Counted from the first letter of the stretch, positions 37,271 through 49,037 are shown. The stretch is 64,000 nt of DNA from Batkoa obscura (GCA_030770535.1 JASVEC010000003.1:1798001-1862000), one strand, 5' to 3'. Program-made: numbers and translations. The notes: a model not told the origin generated them from the sequence alone.

Positions 37271-38966
37271 ATGCCTACCGCGATACCTAACGCCATTAAG
37301 AAAGAACCTGAATCTCAAGAAGTATTCAACAATAAATCTCATAACAATAATTTTACAAATAACGAGAATTATACTCCAATGAAAGAACCACACTTAATGG
37401 ATGCTAATAATAATACTCAAAGTTATAATGCGTATAAAGGCAAATTTTCACCTTTGAGACAGTATCAAAACGAACAGCAACTCGACTATAATGCTCAAGC
37501 TCCTAATCAAGAAGAGAGTATGACCAATCAAGCTATGAAGTAATTGAAATTTTATATTCTATTTGATTTCAACTAATAATATTATTAAAGAGCTCAGATG
37601 AATAATATACCTTTTTTACCTAGTAATACGTCAAACGAACATACTATCACTAGAAGAGCTAGTTTGGGTATGTATCCTCCAATGCCTAATAATCAAATGG
37701 ATTTAGTAACCACTATTAACGATGTGCCATCTATATTATCAAAGGCAAATGTAGTTTTTGAAGGGAACTTTCAAGATATTTTAGAAAATTGGTAAGAGTA
37801 ACGCGATAATTATATTAATAAATATACCAATTTTGCTTTATTAGGAACGATGAAGAAAAGTTATCTAAACGTAGATTAGTCCAATTTTGGCGTCGGCATG
37901 AAAATAATACGATCTATTGTTCATTTCAGCCCATTTTACCTAATGCTCGACCACCTAATAGTGTGATTATATCCTGTATTTATTGGGAAGAAAGAATGGA
38001 ATATTTTATTACGAGCGTGGATTGTATTCATTTACTTGAATCACTTATCTCTGTAAGGTTTACAGTGGAAGAAAAGAATCGAATACGTCGTAATTTAGAA
38101 GGTTTTCGACCATTAACTGTTTCTAAATGTAAAAAAGAAACGGCTGATTTTTTCAAGTTGATTATGGCTTTCCCAAATCCAAAGCCACGTAATATTGAAA
38201 AGGATGTTAAAGTTTTTCATTGGCGTGTGCTTCCATTTGCTCTTAAAAAAATAGTTAGCAAATATGTAAGCTTATCTTTTATTAATTAAAACCTCTTATT
38301 AAATCATTTATTTAGGCCTCGGGTTATGCACCAGCATCGAATATGCCTATGGATAATTTTAGTAATATGCAAGTTAAAAATAATGCTTCTATTGGTTATA
38401 ATCCTTACTATAATAGTAATCCTAGTAGTAATTATGGAGGTAAAACTATTATTTTAATATATAAACCAAATAATTTAATACAACTTTTAGGTTATCAACG
38501 TCGATATTCACAGCCAGCTAATTTAGTAAATTTAAATATGTTTGGGCAAAATTATAAATTAGTTCAATCTGGCCAGCAAGCGGCAAATGCTTACTTTAAT
38601 CAAAATCAACCTATTTCACAATCTTATCAACAACAAAATAATTTTAGTATGAATAACCCAAGCATGCCCTCAATTTCAGAGCGACCTTCTTACGAAGATT
38701 TTGCTTCACAATTTGTTTATGCCAATCAAAACCAATCTTTTCAACGTCGTCATTCGCTTGCTGATCCCTACTCTGCCCATCAAGCTAAACCTAGAAATGT
38801 GAACCCATTAGCTAGATTAAATGAAGAAACTATGTTTAATAGTAATATCTCACGTCACAATAATGGGAATATGGATGCGTTAAGGCACCCTTCTGGGTTA
38901 GGAATAGTAGAAAGTAGAATGGAATTAAATAAGGAGAATAACGATTTTAATGGTAATAATCATTAA
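37271..38966 (+). CDS. medA: MedA (Medusa)-like developmental regulator, DUF7082 domain
   Basis: Five exons (37271-37539, 37591-37791, 37845-38265, 38316-38439, 38491-38966) encode 496 aa. Both flanks are Asn/Gln/Ser-rich and probably disordered. The core (about residues 157-297, exon 3) carries the DUF7082 signature: SKRRLVQFWRRHENNTIYCS, SVIISCIYWEE and FITSVDCIHLLE. It continues with EEKNRIRRNLEGFRPLTVSK and FPNPKPRNIEKDVKVFHWR. In Aspergillus, MedA with this core controls conidiophore development and adherence. Related proteins in other fungi also act in sporulation and morphogenesis. RRxS motifs (TRRAS, QRRYS, QRRHS) suggest kinase sites. The fourth intron is 51 nt and in frame, so retention would add 17 residues. 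Confidence 0.85.
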
Positions 38967-40627
38967 CGCTATTACGTATAAGATAGTGGTTACTTATTGA
39001 TTTATTAGATTCAAAATAATTCATTTTTGATAGTTTGGTTTTGGTGTAATATTATATACTTATACTACTTGTATTACTTGCTTTTATTAAGTGCTCTCCA
39101 TTTTTTAAGAATTCTTTATCTAAAACTTTTTTTGTCCGTGAAATTTTATTTATTTTACTTTTATTTTTTTATTATATTAAAACTGTTCATAGTTTTTAGT
39201 AAATTGTTTTATTTTTTATATTCTTTAATTAGTTTAAAAGATACTGTTATGCCTTATAAGTAGTGAACTAAAAATCTAAATATATATATATATAATCGTT
39301 TTGAATTTAATTCAAGTGTAAAGAAGTGTTAGTTAAAATTGTAAAAAAGCTCATTCTAAACTTAAATTGAATCAAAATAATCAATTATTTAAAACTCCAG
39401 TTCATTATTTTAAAAACATTAATACGTTTAAAACAATTCATAAAAATCAAATTTGCTAAATAAAGTAAATTATATTTTAAAAAGAATAATTTGTTATATT
39501 AAACGAATAATAAATATAATTGATTGAAAACAAAAGAACTAATATTAGTGTTAAATAAAGTTTTTAATTACTAGATTATAATATAAGTTTTAAATGAAAT
39601 TAATCATTTACTAAAAATATTCTAAAACCTTTTGGAAATTAGTTTCAAAATATATATGTATAACTAAATACGAAAAAATCGTTACAATGTATTAAATAAA
39701 TAGTATGATGTACTTTTGTGTCACCATGAAAATCCGATAGAAAGTTGAGAAGATCAAAATAAAAGAATTTTGATTAGTCAAACATTTTAGTATAAAAGTA
39801 TGTTACACCACTTATTTAATCTAATAATAGTAACTTTTTCGTATTTGCTTTTACAGTAACATTTTATTTCAACATGATAATCTATCAAAACAAGATAAGT
39901 AACATGGCAGTAATTTTCCTAATTTAACCTTTTATTTAAAAGATCCGAAGGTTAATTATACTTTATAAAATAAATAGTTAACGATCATTATATACCATTG
40001 TATAAAATATATCAAATAACATATTTAATTTAGGCTTTGTAAAATGGGCATAACTTTTCGTGGTTTCTACAATGATCAACTTTTTGTTAGCCCCTTTTCT
40101 CCTTTCTTTTTTCGGGTTAGAAAAATCTATCACTAGATTTTTTTAGTCTACATAATTTTGTTATAGAAGTAATAGATAATAATAACTTATTAAAAAGCTA
40201 AAGGAAAAGTAGAATAAATGACGTATAAAATAAGCAATGTTTGCATTCAGATATTCATTTTTTAAAATCAGATTTACAATCTTTTTTATTTTCTATAATA
40301 ATTGTAAAAAATACTATTATTATAACTCCTTTCATTCTTTAAAGACTCATTTTAGTCAACTTTTTAAACTAAAAGAAAGCCTCATCAAAATAATCCCTCA
40401 ATCTTAATTTCCGCTATAAAACATAACATCACCCAAGTAAAGAAAATACATTTATCACATATCAAACAGTATGTAAAAAATCGATAGAGGAAGAAAAAAC
40501 TACCTATTTGAACCTCCCTTAATTATCATAAAAGAGTTGAGTAAACCCTAGAAGATACATATCATAGGATACTAACAAAATTATATAAACTCGAAAATAA
40601 ACCCAAAATCCAAGTATCAAAAAAAAG

Positions 40628-40820
40628 TGAAATTAACTTTTTGTGCTATTTTATCCACTGCCACTGCTTCTTCCATCAGCCTTCTTTTGCATAAAATGTA
40701 CATGATTTAAGCGATAACGCTTTTGATAGACGTTTTGGTCAAATGTTTATTGATGCGCTTAATGGACGCATTTCCGGTGTTGGATATCGTAGAAGTAATG
40801 AAGGAGGTAACTACTCATAA
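40628..40820 (+). pseudogene. Decayed small secreted-protein gene
   Basis: A stretch reading KLTFCAILSTATAS resembles the signal peptides of the CBM19-like family downstream but lacks an ATG. A second short frame (SDNAFDRRFGQMFIDALNG, ending EGGNYS and a stop) follows in another phase. It is probably a broken relative of a small secreted protein. The relationship is suggestive only. Confidence 0.4.
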
Positions 40821-41570
40821 TCAACAAAAATACTTAAATAGAAGTCTTTAAACTATGAAAGTTAAAATTTACAAATTATTTATCATTATTTATCATTATT
40901 TATCATTTAAGTACCTAAACAAAAACAAACTTTGTTATATTTAATGTTTTAATTTATAGTTTAAAGTACTTTATAAACTTGTAAGGTAATTGAAACAGTG
41001 AGTTTAGAAAAAGCCATAAACAGAATGTCAAAACCTGAAGTTTGATGCAATTCAAATCGAGATTAATAGCTTAAATGCTATAAAATAGGAACTCCGAAAC
41101 AAGTATTTGATGGTAAGGAAATTCAATTTCAAAAAATATAAACCCCAGTCTTAAAGCTGCTTTTTAAACATCTTTAAATCTCTGGTCCGTGTATATATAA
41201 TAAATCTTTGAGTAGTTTGTAAATTAATTTCTCATTTTCTTCAACATAAATAAACTCATTCTAAGTATTTTTGGCCAACTTTAATGTAAATAAAATGAAT
41301 TTCTCTCATTATACTATAGGATGCTTTCAGTATGCAAAAAGAACACATTTTATTTTAAACGATACTTCATCAATAGTTATAATAAAAGATCGTATTTATT
41401 ATACTTATTACTTATTTTCTTAGTGTTTTTGTCATAAATAAAATAAGGTTTTATTTATCAGCTTATCCAAAATAAGCTAATTACAAATTTTAAGCTATGG
41501 ATTTCAATTTAAAAACTACACAAAAACAGAAACAGAAATAATTAATACTTTTGAAAACTTCTTACTTCTA

Positions 41571-41875
41571 TTGTCATTGTATAACCCAGACTTGATATTT
41601 ACATTGGTCCGATCTATCTTCCTCAGTATTACAGCTGCTCACACGAAACTAATGCTCCACTCCTCCTCCTCCATCCCTTCGACTGCCTTCCCAGTATTCA
41701 AGAACTTGATCCCTAAAGACCTCTCTTTCATCATCCATCACAAATTTTCCAGATCGAAATCCCCTCACCCAGATCTCGTAAACACCCTCCTCTCTAAAGT
41801 CCCTATCTCATTCTCACAGCAAGTCCTTTACACCTTAAAGGCTGCCTCTTCCTTTCACTACATTCCTCCTTAACT
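41571..41875 (+). other. C-rich open stretch of unknown origin
   Basis: About 100 open codons without an ATG start (LYNPDLIFTLVRSIFLSITA onwards to SSFHYIPP), in DNA far richer in C and CT-runs than its surroundings. No family was recognised. It could be a fragment of a transferred or mobile sequence, or a remnant exon. Confidence 0.4.
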
Positions 41876-42085
41876 GGTTCTCCGGTTTAACTCCATTTTT
41901 ACATTAATAAAGCCACAAAACTCTTGTCTTGAATTTTTTTTAAAAAACTACACAGAAAAAACATTGAGTTATGGAAATGAAGAAAATTGAAATATTACTT
42001 CGTGAAAAATGGAGATAGGATAACCAAAAGAATGTGTAAAATATTCAAATTGTTTTTTTATCAAAAATAAATTAAAGTTATAAAA

Positions 42086-42390
42086 ATGAAGTTGATCTCC
42101 TATGCTATTTTACTATCAATCATTGCTCCTTACTTAGGCTTTTTAATTCAAAAAAATTATAATCCAGCACGTGACGATGACTATGATGAAGGTTATGATA
42201 GAGACTATAGCGGAAGCTATGATGAAGGCTATGGAAGATACTATGAAGTTGAACCTTAGGGTTGCCATGAAATATTCAAGTACTGTGATCCTGGAAGTGA
42301 TGGCTTTTACTTGTTCTGGAAGAGATTATATCCTCCATCAATGTGATCTAGGAACTACTTGTAAATAGGATCGTTATGGCGAAGTGTAAT
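42086..42390 (+). pseudogene. Decayed CBM19-like secreted protein copy
   Basis: Starts with a good signal peptide (MKLISYAILLSIIAPYLG), then an Asp/Tyr/Gly-rich segment (DDDYDEGYDRDYSGSYDEGY). It then shows the family's Cys region in pieces (GCHEIFKYCDPGSDGFY, then TCSGRDYILHQCDLGTTC). The pieces lie in different frames with internal stops, so the copy is broken. It diverges strongly from the three intact copies in the Gly-rich linker. Confidence 0.7.
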
Positions 42391-42764
42391 GTAGATTTTG
42401 CTAACTCTATAAAAGATCTAAATAAAAGTATTTGATTATAAAAATTATATATTAAAATGAATTTTAAAAGAAATAGAAATTTAAAGGTAAATTATCATAT
42501 TAAATATCCTACTTTAATATATTTAACACACAAAGTATGTTTTAAAATTTTTACCATATTTAACGTAGTAGGATTGTGAAGAAACATAAAAGACATACTG
42601 AAGCTTAAAGTTTTCCATGTAACCAAATAATGGAGATGAAGGATAAATCTATATGCTAATTCCGTTAAAATTAAGGATATGACAAAAAAAGATTAACAAT
42701 AGTCTACATAAAACAAACAATTTGCCTAATTTTAACAAAAATTGCTATTATTAAGAAATAAAAA

Positions 42765-43012
42765 CAAGCTTTATCTATGTTATTGTATTATCTATCATTG
42801 CTCTTTCTTCTGATTTCTTAGTCACTAAAATTTGCAGTTTTTATATGATTACAATTACAACTGTCGCATTGGGACTACACTTTGTAGTTGTAACACTGAT
42901 GGGTATATTAAATATATGCAAAGCCATTTTGTTTTTCTTAAATATGCTCTGAGAAGTAGTTGTCAACAAGAGCGATACGCCGCTATATTCCGCAAAAAAT
43001 TAGTTCTATAAA
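42765..43012 (+). pseudogene. Decayed CBM19-like secreted protein copy
   Basis: The fragment reads RIGTTLCSCNTDGYIKYMQS then LKYALRSSCQQERYAA. This follows the order of the intact family (GTMFC..GGFYTC..YVLRQC..CQQ) with several key residues lost and no clean start. Confidence 0.55.
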
Positions 43013-43233
43013 ATACTCAAATAAATGGTTGAAATTTAGATTGTTTAATAGCTAAATGTATTTAAAGATAATGTGAACAAATGCTTTAATTATAAATAGA
43101 GTTATAGTGATAAACGTGTATAAATATCCTAATATGTAGTTTTAGTATATGTTATATATAGTTTTTTTATAGTCTTGGAATTAATCAAATCTTTAAACAA
43201 AAAAGGAATAAATAAAGCATCAACTCAAACTAA

Positions 43234-43393
43234 TACAGCTACTGCAACTCTACTATAACCTAATTTATGCTAATTTTTAGATTAAATTATTTTTTGTTGG
43301 AATTTTAATGGCTAATTTTAATTTATTGTAATTTTAACAGTTATAATCTTAATCAACGGTTAGTTAGGTCTCAATAGAGCTGCGGCACCTGTA
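43234..43393 (+). mobile_element. MITE family 2 copy
   Basis: Begins TACAGCTACTGCAACTCTAC and ends ATAGAGCTGCGGCACCTGTA, 160 bp. It lies ~260 bp upstream of the first intact CBM19-like gene. Confidence 0.75.
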
Positions 43394-43592
43394 TTTATCA
43401 GAAAAAAATCAAATTCGGTAAAAATAAACTAAAAATAAATAAAACTGCAAACTTTATTTTTAAGCCAAAAATTGTAGAAAAAAACGGATGACGGAAAAGC
43501 AAAAATAAATTGAGGTATTAACTCCGTGAAAAAAGGGGGTATAGTAGCCAACGATAAAACAACTAAACTAGAGCTAGGTTATCAAAAGAGAG

Positions 43593-43600
43593 TATATAAA
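43593..43600 (+). promoter_or_regulatory. TATA box of CBM19-like copy 1
   Basis: TATATAAA 56 bp before the ATG, inside a promoter block that is almost identical in copies 2 and 3. Confidence 0.7.
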
Positions 43601-43655
43601 GCAAAAAGAGAAAGTTCAATATTTTTATCAGATTATTTACGATTAAATTATAAAT

Positions 43656-43937
43656 ATGAAATTTGCTTCTTGTGTTGCTTTGTTATCAATTGTTACTCCA
43701 TCTTTTGGATTCTTATTCCACAAAAGTTCCAACTCTTTACGTAATGGATACTATGGTGGCGGTGGTAACAATGGTGGTGGTAACTATGGTGGATGTCGTG
43801 AAGGAACTATGTTCTGTGATTATAATAGTGGTGGTTTCTATACTTGTGCTCAAGGTCGTTATGTTCTTCGTCAATGTGGTCCAGGAACTCGCTGTCAACA
43901 ACAAGGTCAAGACAACGTCTTCTGTAATTATGCTTAA
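43656..43937 (+). CDS. Small secreted six-cysteine CBM19-like protein, copy 1
   Basis: A single-exon 93-aa protein. The signal peptide is ~1-18 (MKFASCVALLSIVTPSFG). A Gly/Tyr/Asn-rich linker (NGYYGGGGNNGGGNYGG) follows, then a mature domain with six Cys at 47, 54, 64, 74, 80 and 90. The pattern CxxGTMFC..GGFYTC..GRYVLRQCGPGTRC..VFC resembles fungal CBM19 chitin-binding modules, suggesting cell-wall or substrate binding outside the cell. The similarity is from motif memory and untested. The protein is identical to copy 3 and differs from copy 2 at one signal-peptide residue. Together with its promoter it forms a duplicated block. Confidence 0.85.
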   Translation: MKFASCVALLSIVTPSFGFLFHKSSNSLRNGYYGGGGNNGGGNYGGCREGTMFCDYNSGGFYTCAQGRYVLRQCGPGTRCQQQGQDNVFCNYA

Positions 43938-44320
43938 TTCTGTAAAATATTTAAATAAAAATATTAAAATTATAAAATTTAGTTTTGAGATCATTGTTAA
44001 TAATAAACTACTTTAAATATAAACAGTGGCTTAAAAATGAATCTAGATATAATTATTGAATTTTTCTAGCACTTTTACATATTTCAAAGTATGCTTAGAG
44101 TTTTGGAGATACTAAGTATTTTATTTAAGAAAACATAAATAAAACGTCGAAATTAAAGTCTGACATGTGATTGAAAAACTAGTATATGCTATAAAATATA
44201 AATTCTGAAAATATTATACTCCTTTGGTAAAAATAAGAGGTTTATTTTAGAAGCTGTTTTGCTAGAAATTTATTTAATTAGCTTTTACAAAAAATTTTGC
44301 TTATATTTTTCAACTAATAT

Positions 44321-44420
44321 ATGAGATGTTTTTTTGGTTTCATCACTTTCTCCATTTTTTAAGCGCTATTCGAGCGGAAAAATTGTTGGTAAAATTCTTA
44401 AACAAAAAAATATATCCACA
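44321..44420 (-). mobile_element. MITE family 1 copy
   Basis: TA-flanked element with TGAGATGTTTTTTTGGTTTC at one end and TATATCCACA at the other, core AAGCGCTATTCGAG. It lies between CBM19-like copies 1 and 2. Confidence 0.82.
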
Positions 44421-45102
44421 TATGCGCTAATATTAGAAATTTGCTATAAGATTAGACTCTGTTTGCAAAATCATCTTTCAAATAAATTATGTGAACCTTA
44501 ACATCAACTTAAACCAAGGCCTTAATTTGAGGGCAAAAATTAATTAATCAACTAACGAAGAATGTGGATAAATTTAGCTGTCAATTCCATTAAAATAGGG
44601 ATGGAAAATCAAAAAATAAATAGTAATGATTCATATAAAGCTAGCATCACATCTTAATTTTTATTAAAGACTACTGTCATTTAAAAAATAACTTAATACC
44701 TAAAGATATTAGTAACTAATGTGAACCAAATGAACTAACTAAAAATACATGTATAATAGTCAACGTAATAATAACTCTGTGTAGTTTTAATATGTACTAT
44801 ACATATTTTTCAGTCTAGTAGTTAAACAAGTTTCTAAGCTTAAAAAAAGGATGGATAAAACGTCAACTAAAAAATATTTCTGCCAGCAGGAAAATAAAAT
44901 TTGGTAAAAAAATTATACCTTTAAATGGTCTAGAAATAAGCTAAAAATAAATAAAACTGCAAACTATTTTTAAGCCAAAAATTGTAGAAAAAAACGGATG
45001 ACGGAAAAGCAAAAATAAATTGAGGTATTAACTCCGTGAAAAAAGGGGGTATAGTAGCCAACGATAAAACAACTAAACTAGAGCTAGGTTGTCAAAAGAG
45101 GG

Positions 45103-45110
45103 TATATAAA
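45103..45110 (+). promoter_or_regulatory. TATA box of CBM19-like copy 2
   Basis: TATATAAA 56 bp before the ATG at 45166, the same spacing as copy 1. Confidence 0.7.
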
Positions 45111-45165
45111 GCAAAAAGAGAAAATTCAATATTTTTATCAGATTATTTACGATTAAATTATAAAT

Positions 45166-45447
45166 ATGAAATTTGCTTCTTGTGTTGCTTTGTTATCAAT
45201 TGTTGCTCCATCTTTTGGATTCTTATTCCACAAAAGTTCCAACTCTTTACGTAATGGATACTATGGTGGTGGTGGTAACAACGGTGGTGGTAACTATGGT
45301 GGATGTCGTGAAGGAACTATGTTCTGTGATTATAATAGTGGTGGTTTCTATACTTGTGCTCAAGGTCGTTATGTTCTTCGTCAATGTGGTCCAGGAACTC
45401 GCTGTCAACAACAAGGTCAAGACAACGTCTTCTGTAATTATGCTTAA
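45166..45447 (+). CDS. Small secreted six-cysteine CBM19-like protein, copy 2
   Basis: 93 aa, identical to copy 1 except Ala for Thr in the signal peptide (SIVAPSFG). The duplicated block covers roughly 44930-45475 and matches 43430-43975, including the leader, promoter and first ~25 bp after the stop. Beyond it the flanks are unrelated. Near-identity at silent positions points to recent duplication or gene conversion. The mature domain is the same six-Cys CBM19-like module. Confidence 0.85.
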   Translation: MKFASCVALLSIVAPSFGFLFHKSSNSLRNGYYGGGGNNGGGNYGGCREGTMFCDYNSGGFYTCAQGRYVLRQCGPGTRCQQQGQDNVFCNYA

Positions 45448-46152
45448 TTCTGTAAAATATTTAAATAAAAATATTTATTGCAAAATTTAACTCTGAGATC
45501 TATTTTATATAAATTACAACACAGTTAGAAATAGTCATACAAAATTAAAATTATATACTTTTATTGATTCTTTTTGCTATATGTAAATTTATAATTATGT
45601 TTTAGAGTTTTAAAAGCGTTCAGATATTTTATTTAAGAAAAGAGATAAAAGAAACGATAAAACTGAAGTTTGAAATGCACTTAGACGCAATTTTTAATCT
45701 AAACAAATGCTATAAAATATAACCGTTGAAAAACATTGTTCTCGCTTAATAGAAATAGAAAATATACTCAGAAAGACCATTTTACTAAAAATTTTATTCA
45801 ACTTTATTTTCTTAAAGCTTTATTTTTTATTTTTTTTAACATTTGTAAAGAAATTTGATAAAAAAATTGATACTTTTTGAGTAAATACCTGAATAAATTA
45901 TACTTGTGATTTACTTAAATTAGAAAATCTATTCATAAGCATTAAGAAAATATGAGATTCATAATGCTAACTTAAAAATCGTGGTTATATTTTGAGGCAA
46001 AGAAACAAATAATCAAACAACGGAGAAAGAACAAAATTGATATGGTAATTCTGCTAAAACAATGGGAGAACACTAGAAGATAAATGATAACAACTAATAC
46101 AATTAAACAACCAATCTCAGTTTTTGTAAAAATTGTTATCACTTAAACTAAA

Positions 46153-46395
46153 ATGAAAGTCGTTTTTCATATTATTTTATTTTCTAATTTTACTTTTCTT
46201 TTAGTTTATTAGCCCTTAAAAGTCGCAATCTATAGTATAATAATGACTAAGGCTATTGTCTTGGGATCACACTTTGTAGCCAGTGGTTGCTACTTTATTT
46301 ATATTAAAGACCATTTCATGTATCAAAACTGTGCTTCAGGAGTTAGTTGTGAGCTAACGAAAAGCGATACATACTACAACAAAGTTTAGTTTTCT
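46153..46395 (+). pseudogene. Decayed CBM19-like secreted protein copy
   Basis: Opens with a hydrophobic leader (MKVVFHIILFSNFTFLLVY). It then keeps scattered traces of the family (a GITLCS stretch, then a CASGVSCEL-like end in another frame). It is older and more decayed than the copy at 42086. Confidence 0.5.
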
Positions 46396-46407
46396 AAGAT
46401 ATTTAAA

Positions 46408-46508
46408 TGGGGGTGTATTTTTATGTTTAAGAATTTTACCAACAATTTTTCCGCTCAAACAGCGCTTGAAAAATGGAAAAAGTGACCAAGCCAAAAAAAA
46501 CGCCCCCA
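46408..46508 (+). mobile_element. MITE family 1 copy, well-preserved ends
   Basis: TGGGGGTGTATTTTTATG to ACGCCCCCA. The flanks read AA rather than TA here. It sits directly after a decayed CBM19-like copy. Confidence 0.85.
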
Positions 46509-46888
46509 AATAAATATTTAAAATTTGCAATCATTTAAAGATGATTTGGATTAATGCTTTAACTATAAATAGAACTATAAGAACGAATGTATATAATTAA
46601 CTTAATTCATAATTTAGTACATATTTTTATATAGTCTATTTTTATAGTCTCATAGTTAACCAAATCTGTAATTTTAAAAAAAGGGATAGATAAAACGCCA
46701 ATTAAAAATCCTCTTGCTAGTGAAATATGATAAAAGGAATTCTGCCTTTGAATTCGTCCAAAAATAAGCAAAAAATTGGGGGAAACAAATGACGGAGAAG
46801 GTAGATAAAATTGAAGAATTAATTCCGTGAAAAAAGGTGGTAGAGTAACCAAGGATAAAATAACTAGAGCTAGGTTATCAAAAGAGAG

Positions 46889-46896
46889 TATATAAA
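46889..46896 (+). promoter_or_regulatory. TATA box of CBM19-like copy 3
   Basis: TATATAAA 56 bp before the ATG at 46952. Confidence 0.7.
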
Positions 46897-46951
46897 GCAA
46901 AAAGAGAAAGTTCAATATTTTTATCAGATTATTTACGATTAAATTATAAAT

Positions 46952-47233
46952 ATGAAATTTGCTTCTTGTGTTGCTTTGTTATCAATTGTTACTCCATCTT
47001 TTGGATTCTTATTCCACAAAAGTTCCAACTCTTTACGTAATGGATACTATGGTGGCGGTGGTAACAATGGTGGTGGTAACTATGGTGGATGTCGTGAAGG
47101 AACTATGTTCTGTGATTATAATAGTGGTGGTTTCTATACTTGTGCTCAAGGTCGTTATGTTCTTCGTCAATGTGGTCCAGGAACTCGCTGTCAACAACAA
47201 GGTCAAGACAACGTCTTCTGTAATTATGCTTAA
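46952..47233 (+). CDS. Small secreted six-cysteine CBM19-like protein, copy 3
   Basis: A 93-aa protein identical in sequence to copy 1. The shared block here begins later than in copies 1 and 2: the far-upstream leader (before ~46830) is diverged. From ~46845 through the stop codon it is nearly base-identical. The signal peptide, Gly-rich linker and six-Cys module are as in copy 1. Homogenisation by gene conversion would explain identical coding regions within diverged flanks. Confidence 0.85.
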   Translation: MKFASCVALLSIVTPSFGFLFHKSSNSLRNGYYGGGGNNGGGNYGGCREGTMFCDYNSGGFYTCAQGRYVLRQCGPGTRCQQQGQDNVFCNYA

Positions 47234-48154
47234 TTCTGTAAAAATTTTAATAAATAACACTACCCAATTTTGTTTTTAATAACGTTTCTTATTGAATTTT
47301 AGGCTGTTACAGTTTTATTTTTAAAAGTCTCGAAAGAACCAAAAAGGCGATTATAATTTTGGACACCTTTATTAAATTGAAATCAGTTCTTAACTTTTAA
47401 TTGTGAAGAACAAAATAAAACTGCCTCTACCTTTTAAGCAGTCTTCTTTCATAGTTGCCAAAGTAATGTATATAATGTTCTTATTCTAATACTATCAATG
47501 ATAAATATTATTGTGCATTTTAGCGCTTTGTGGTATAATTTTATGATCAAAAACGGGCTTTTTTAGATCAATATCGAATACCTCAAATTAAAAATAGATC
47601 AACGTTTTATTTTTTAGATTACATTACTACATAAACTGTAGATAGAGTAGAGCAGTTAAGTAGATGTTAATAAGTTGAAAAGTTGAAGTAATTAATAGTT
47701 TATTTAGGTGAAAAAACGTTACAGCAAAGACACTAATCTAAAGTGTTTACATTCCGCCAATGTAAATTATGTCTAAAGTATAATATTCCACTCATTTTTT
47801 TTATTGATAAAAATAAAATACTCGGTACAAATTATATCAAATAATCCTTCATTCTATTATAAAAGTCCGCCAAAGTTTCTTAAAATAAAAACTAGCATTA
47901 ATTTTAAAAGGATTAAGGGGTAGATGTGATATTTTAAATTTATCAAATTATATGCTTTTTTATATCCCATGATTTATCATAATGAAAATATTAAGGATTT
48001 TATGGCAACGTTTATACTTTGACGGAAAAGCATTTTGATGTAAAAATAGCTGAATAAACTCCGTGTCCTAAAATTATTTAAAATATGAGTAAAGCCATAT
48101 TACATAAAGGAGTGAAAAGGATAATTAATTTTACCAAAAAAAGCTTAAATTATA

Positions 48155-48439
48155 ATGAAATTCACTTATTGTGTCGCTTTATCTATTGTTGCTCCATCTT
48201 TTGGATTCTTATTCCACAAAAGCTCCAATTCCCTACGTAACACAAGGCCAGATTGATCTTGGAACACAGGTAACAATGGTGGTAACTATGGTGGATGTCG
48301 TGAAGGAGCTATGTTCTGTGATTATAATAGTGGTGGTTTCTATACTTGTGCTCAAGGTCGTTATGTTCTTCGTCAATGTGGTCCAGGAACTCGCTGTCAA
48401 CAACAAGGTCAAGACAACGTCTTTTGTAACTATGCTTAA
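48155..48439 (+). pseudogene. CBM19-like copy 4, with an in-frame stop or a very short intron
   Basis: The signal peptide region (MKFTYCVALSIVAPSFG) and the whole six-Cys module are intact and match copies 1-3. In the linker, however, the genomic frame meets a TGA just after NTRPD. A 33-nt segment there begins GTAACA and ends ACACAG. Removing it would restore a frame with a shortened Gly/Asn linker. Other introns in this window are 40 nt or longer, so a spliced gene is possible but not the favoured reading. The upstream region lacks the conserved promoter block. The call is pseudogene with an open question. Confidence 0.6.
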
Positions 48440-48678
48440 CTCATAGTCATTTATTATAATGGGAGTAAAGCTATTTTAGGTTTTGTTTTTATATATATGG
48501 GAGTGTCCGAATTGGTTTCAGAATTAACTAGAAATTAATCCAAATTTTAAGTTTTTAAATTTGTAAGTCTTTAATGTATGATCAGCTAAATTTAAAAAAC
48601 TTAAAACTAAATATAAAAATTTAACTTAAAGACTTATTTTATTTATTTTATTTTATTTTATTTTTTTGATTATATGTT

Positions 48679-49037
48679 TGTGAAAGTTAGTACTCATTAA
48701 TTGGAGTTAGAGGCAGTTCTAGCTTAGTTAACTGGCCGTAAGTCAAAAGGCCTTAGTTTATGTAGCTAAGATAGACTTAAATCAATAGGAGTAATACGCA
48801 ATAAGCTACGAGCTATGTAAAATAAATAGAATACAGGATACTACTGTAAAATCTACATAAGATATTGTCAGAAAGACTTAGTGGCTTTATTAAAAGTAAA
48901 ATATTAGGGAACAATTCAATTAAAAAGCCTCGAGCTATTATGTTGAAAAATCTATTTTATACTCCAACTAGTTTTGTAAACGTTAAGTGATTATTATGCA
49001 ATAATCAATCACAGAGCTGATGAAACGATATTTCACA
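48679..49037 (+). mobile_element. Solo-LTR-like element inside transposon A
   Basis: Starts TGTGAAAG and ends TTTCACA (TG..CA), with imperfect five-base target repeats (ATGTT/GTGTT). It is 359 bp and shares a site with the one in copy B, so it was in the transposon before that spread. Family unknown. No internal retroelement coding region was found here. Confidence 0.6.

Larger units (their letters stand above)
38967..42085. other. 3.1-kb gene-poor spacer with decayed fragments
   Basis: Mostly AT-rich DNA. Two local exceptions are listed separately: a decayed secreted-protein-like fragment at 40628-40820 and a C-rich island at 41571-41875. No intact gene was recognised. Confidence 0.55.

Noticed and set aside
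39027-39263. 78-codon Leu/Phe-rich frame
   Set aside because: A poly-pyrimidine AT-rich chance frame without a family or signal peptide of believable shape.
43526-43744. Open frame beginning MKKGGIVAN upstream of CBM19-like copy 1, repeated at copy 2
   Set aside because: It overlaps the TATA box and gene start in another frame, starts from GTG, and is repeated only because the promoter block is duplicated.
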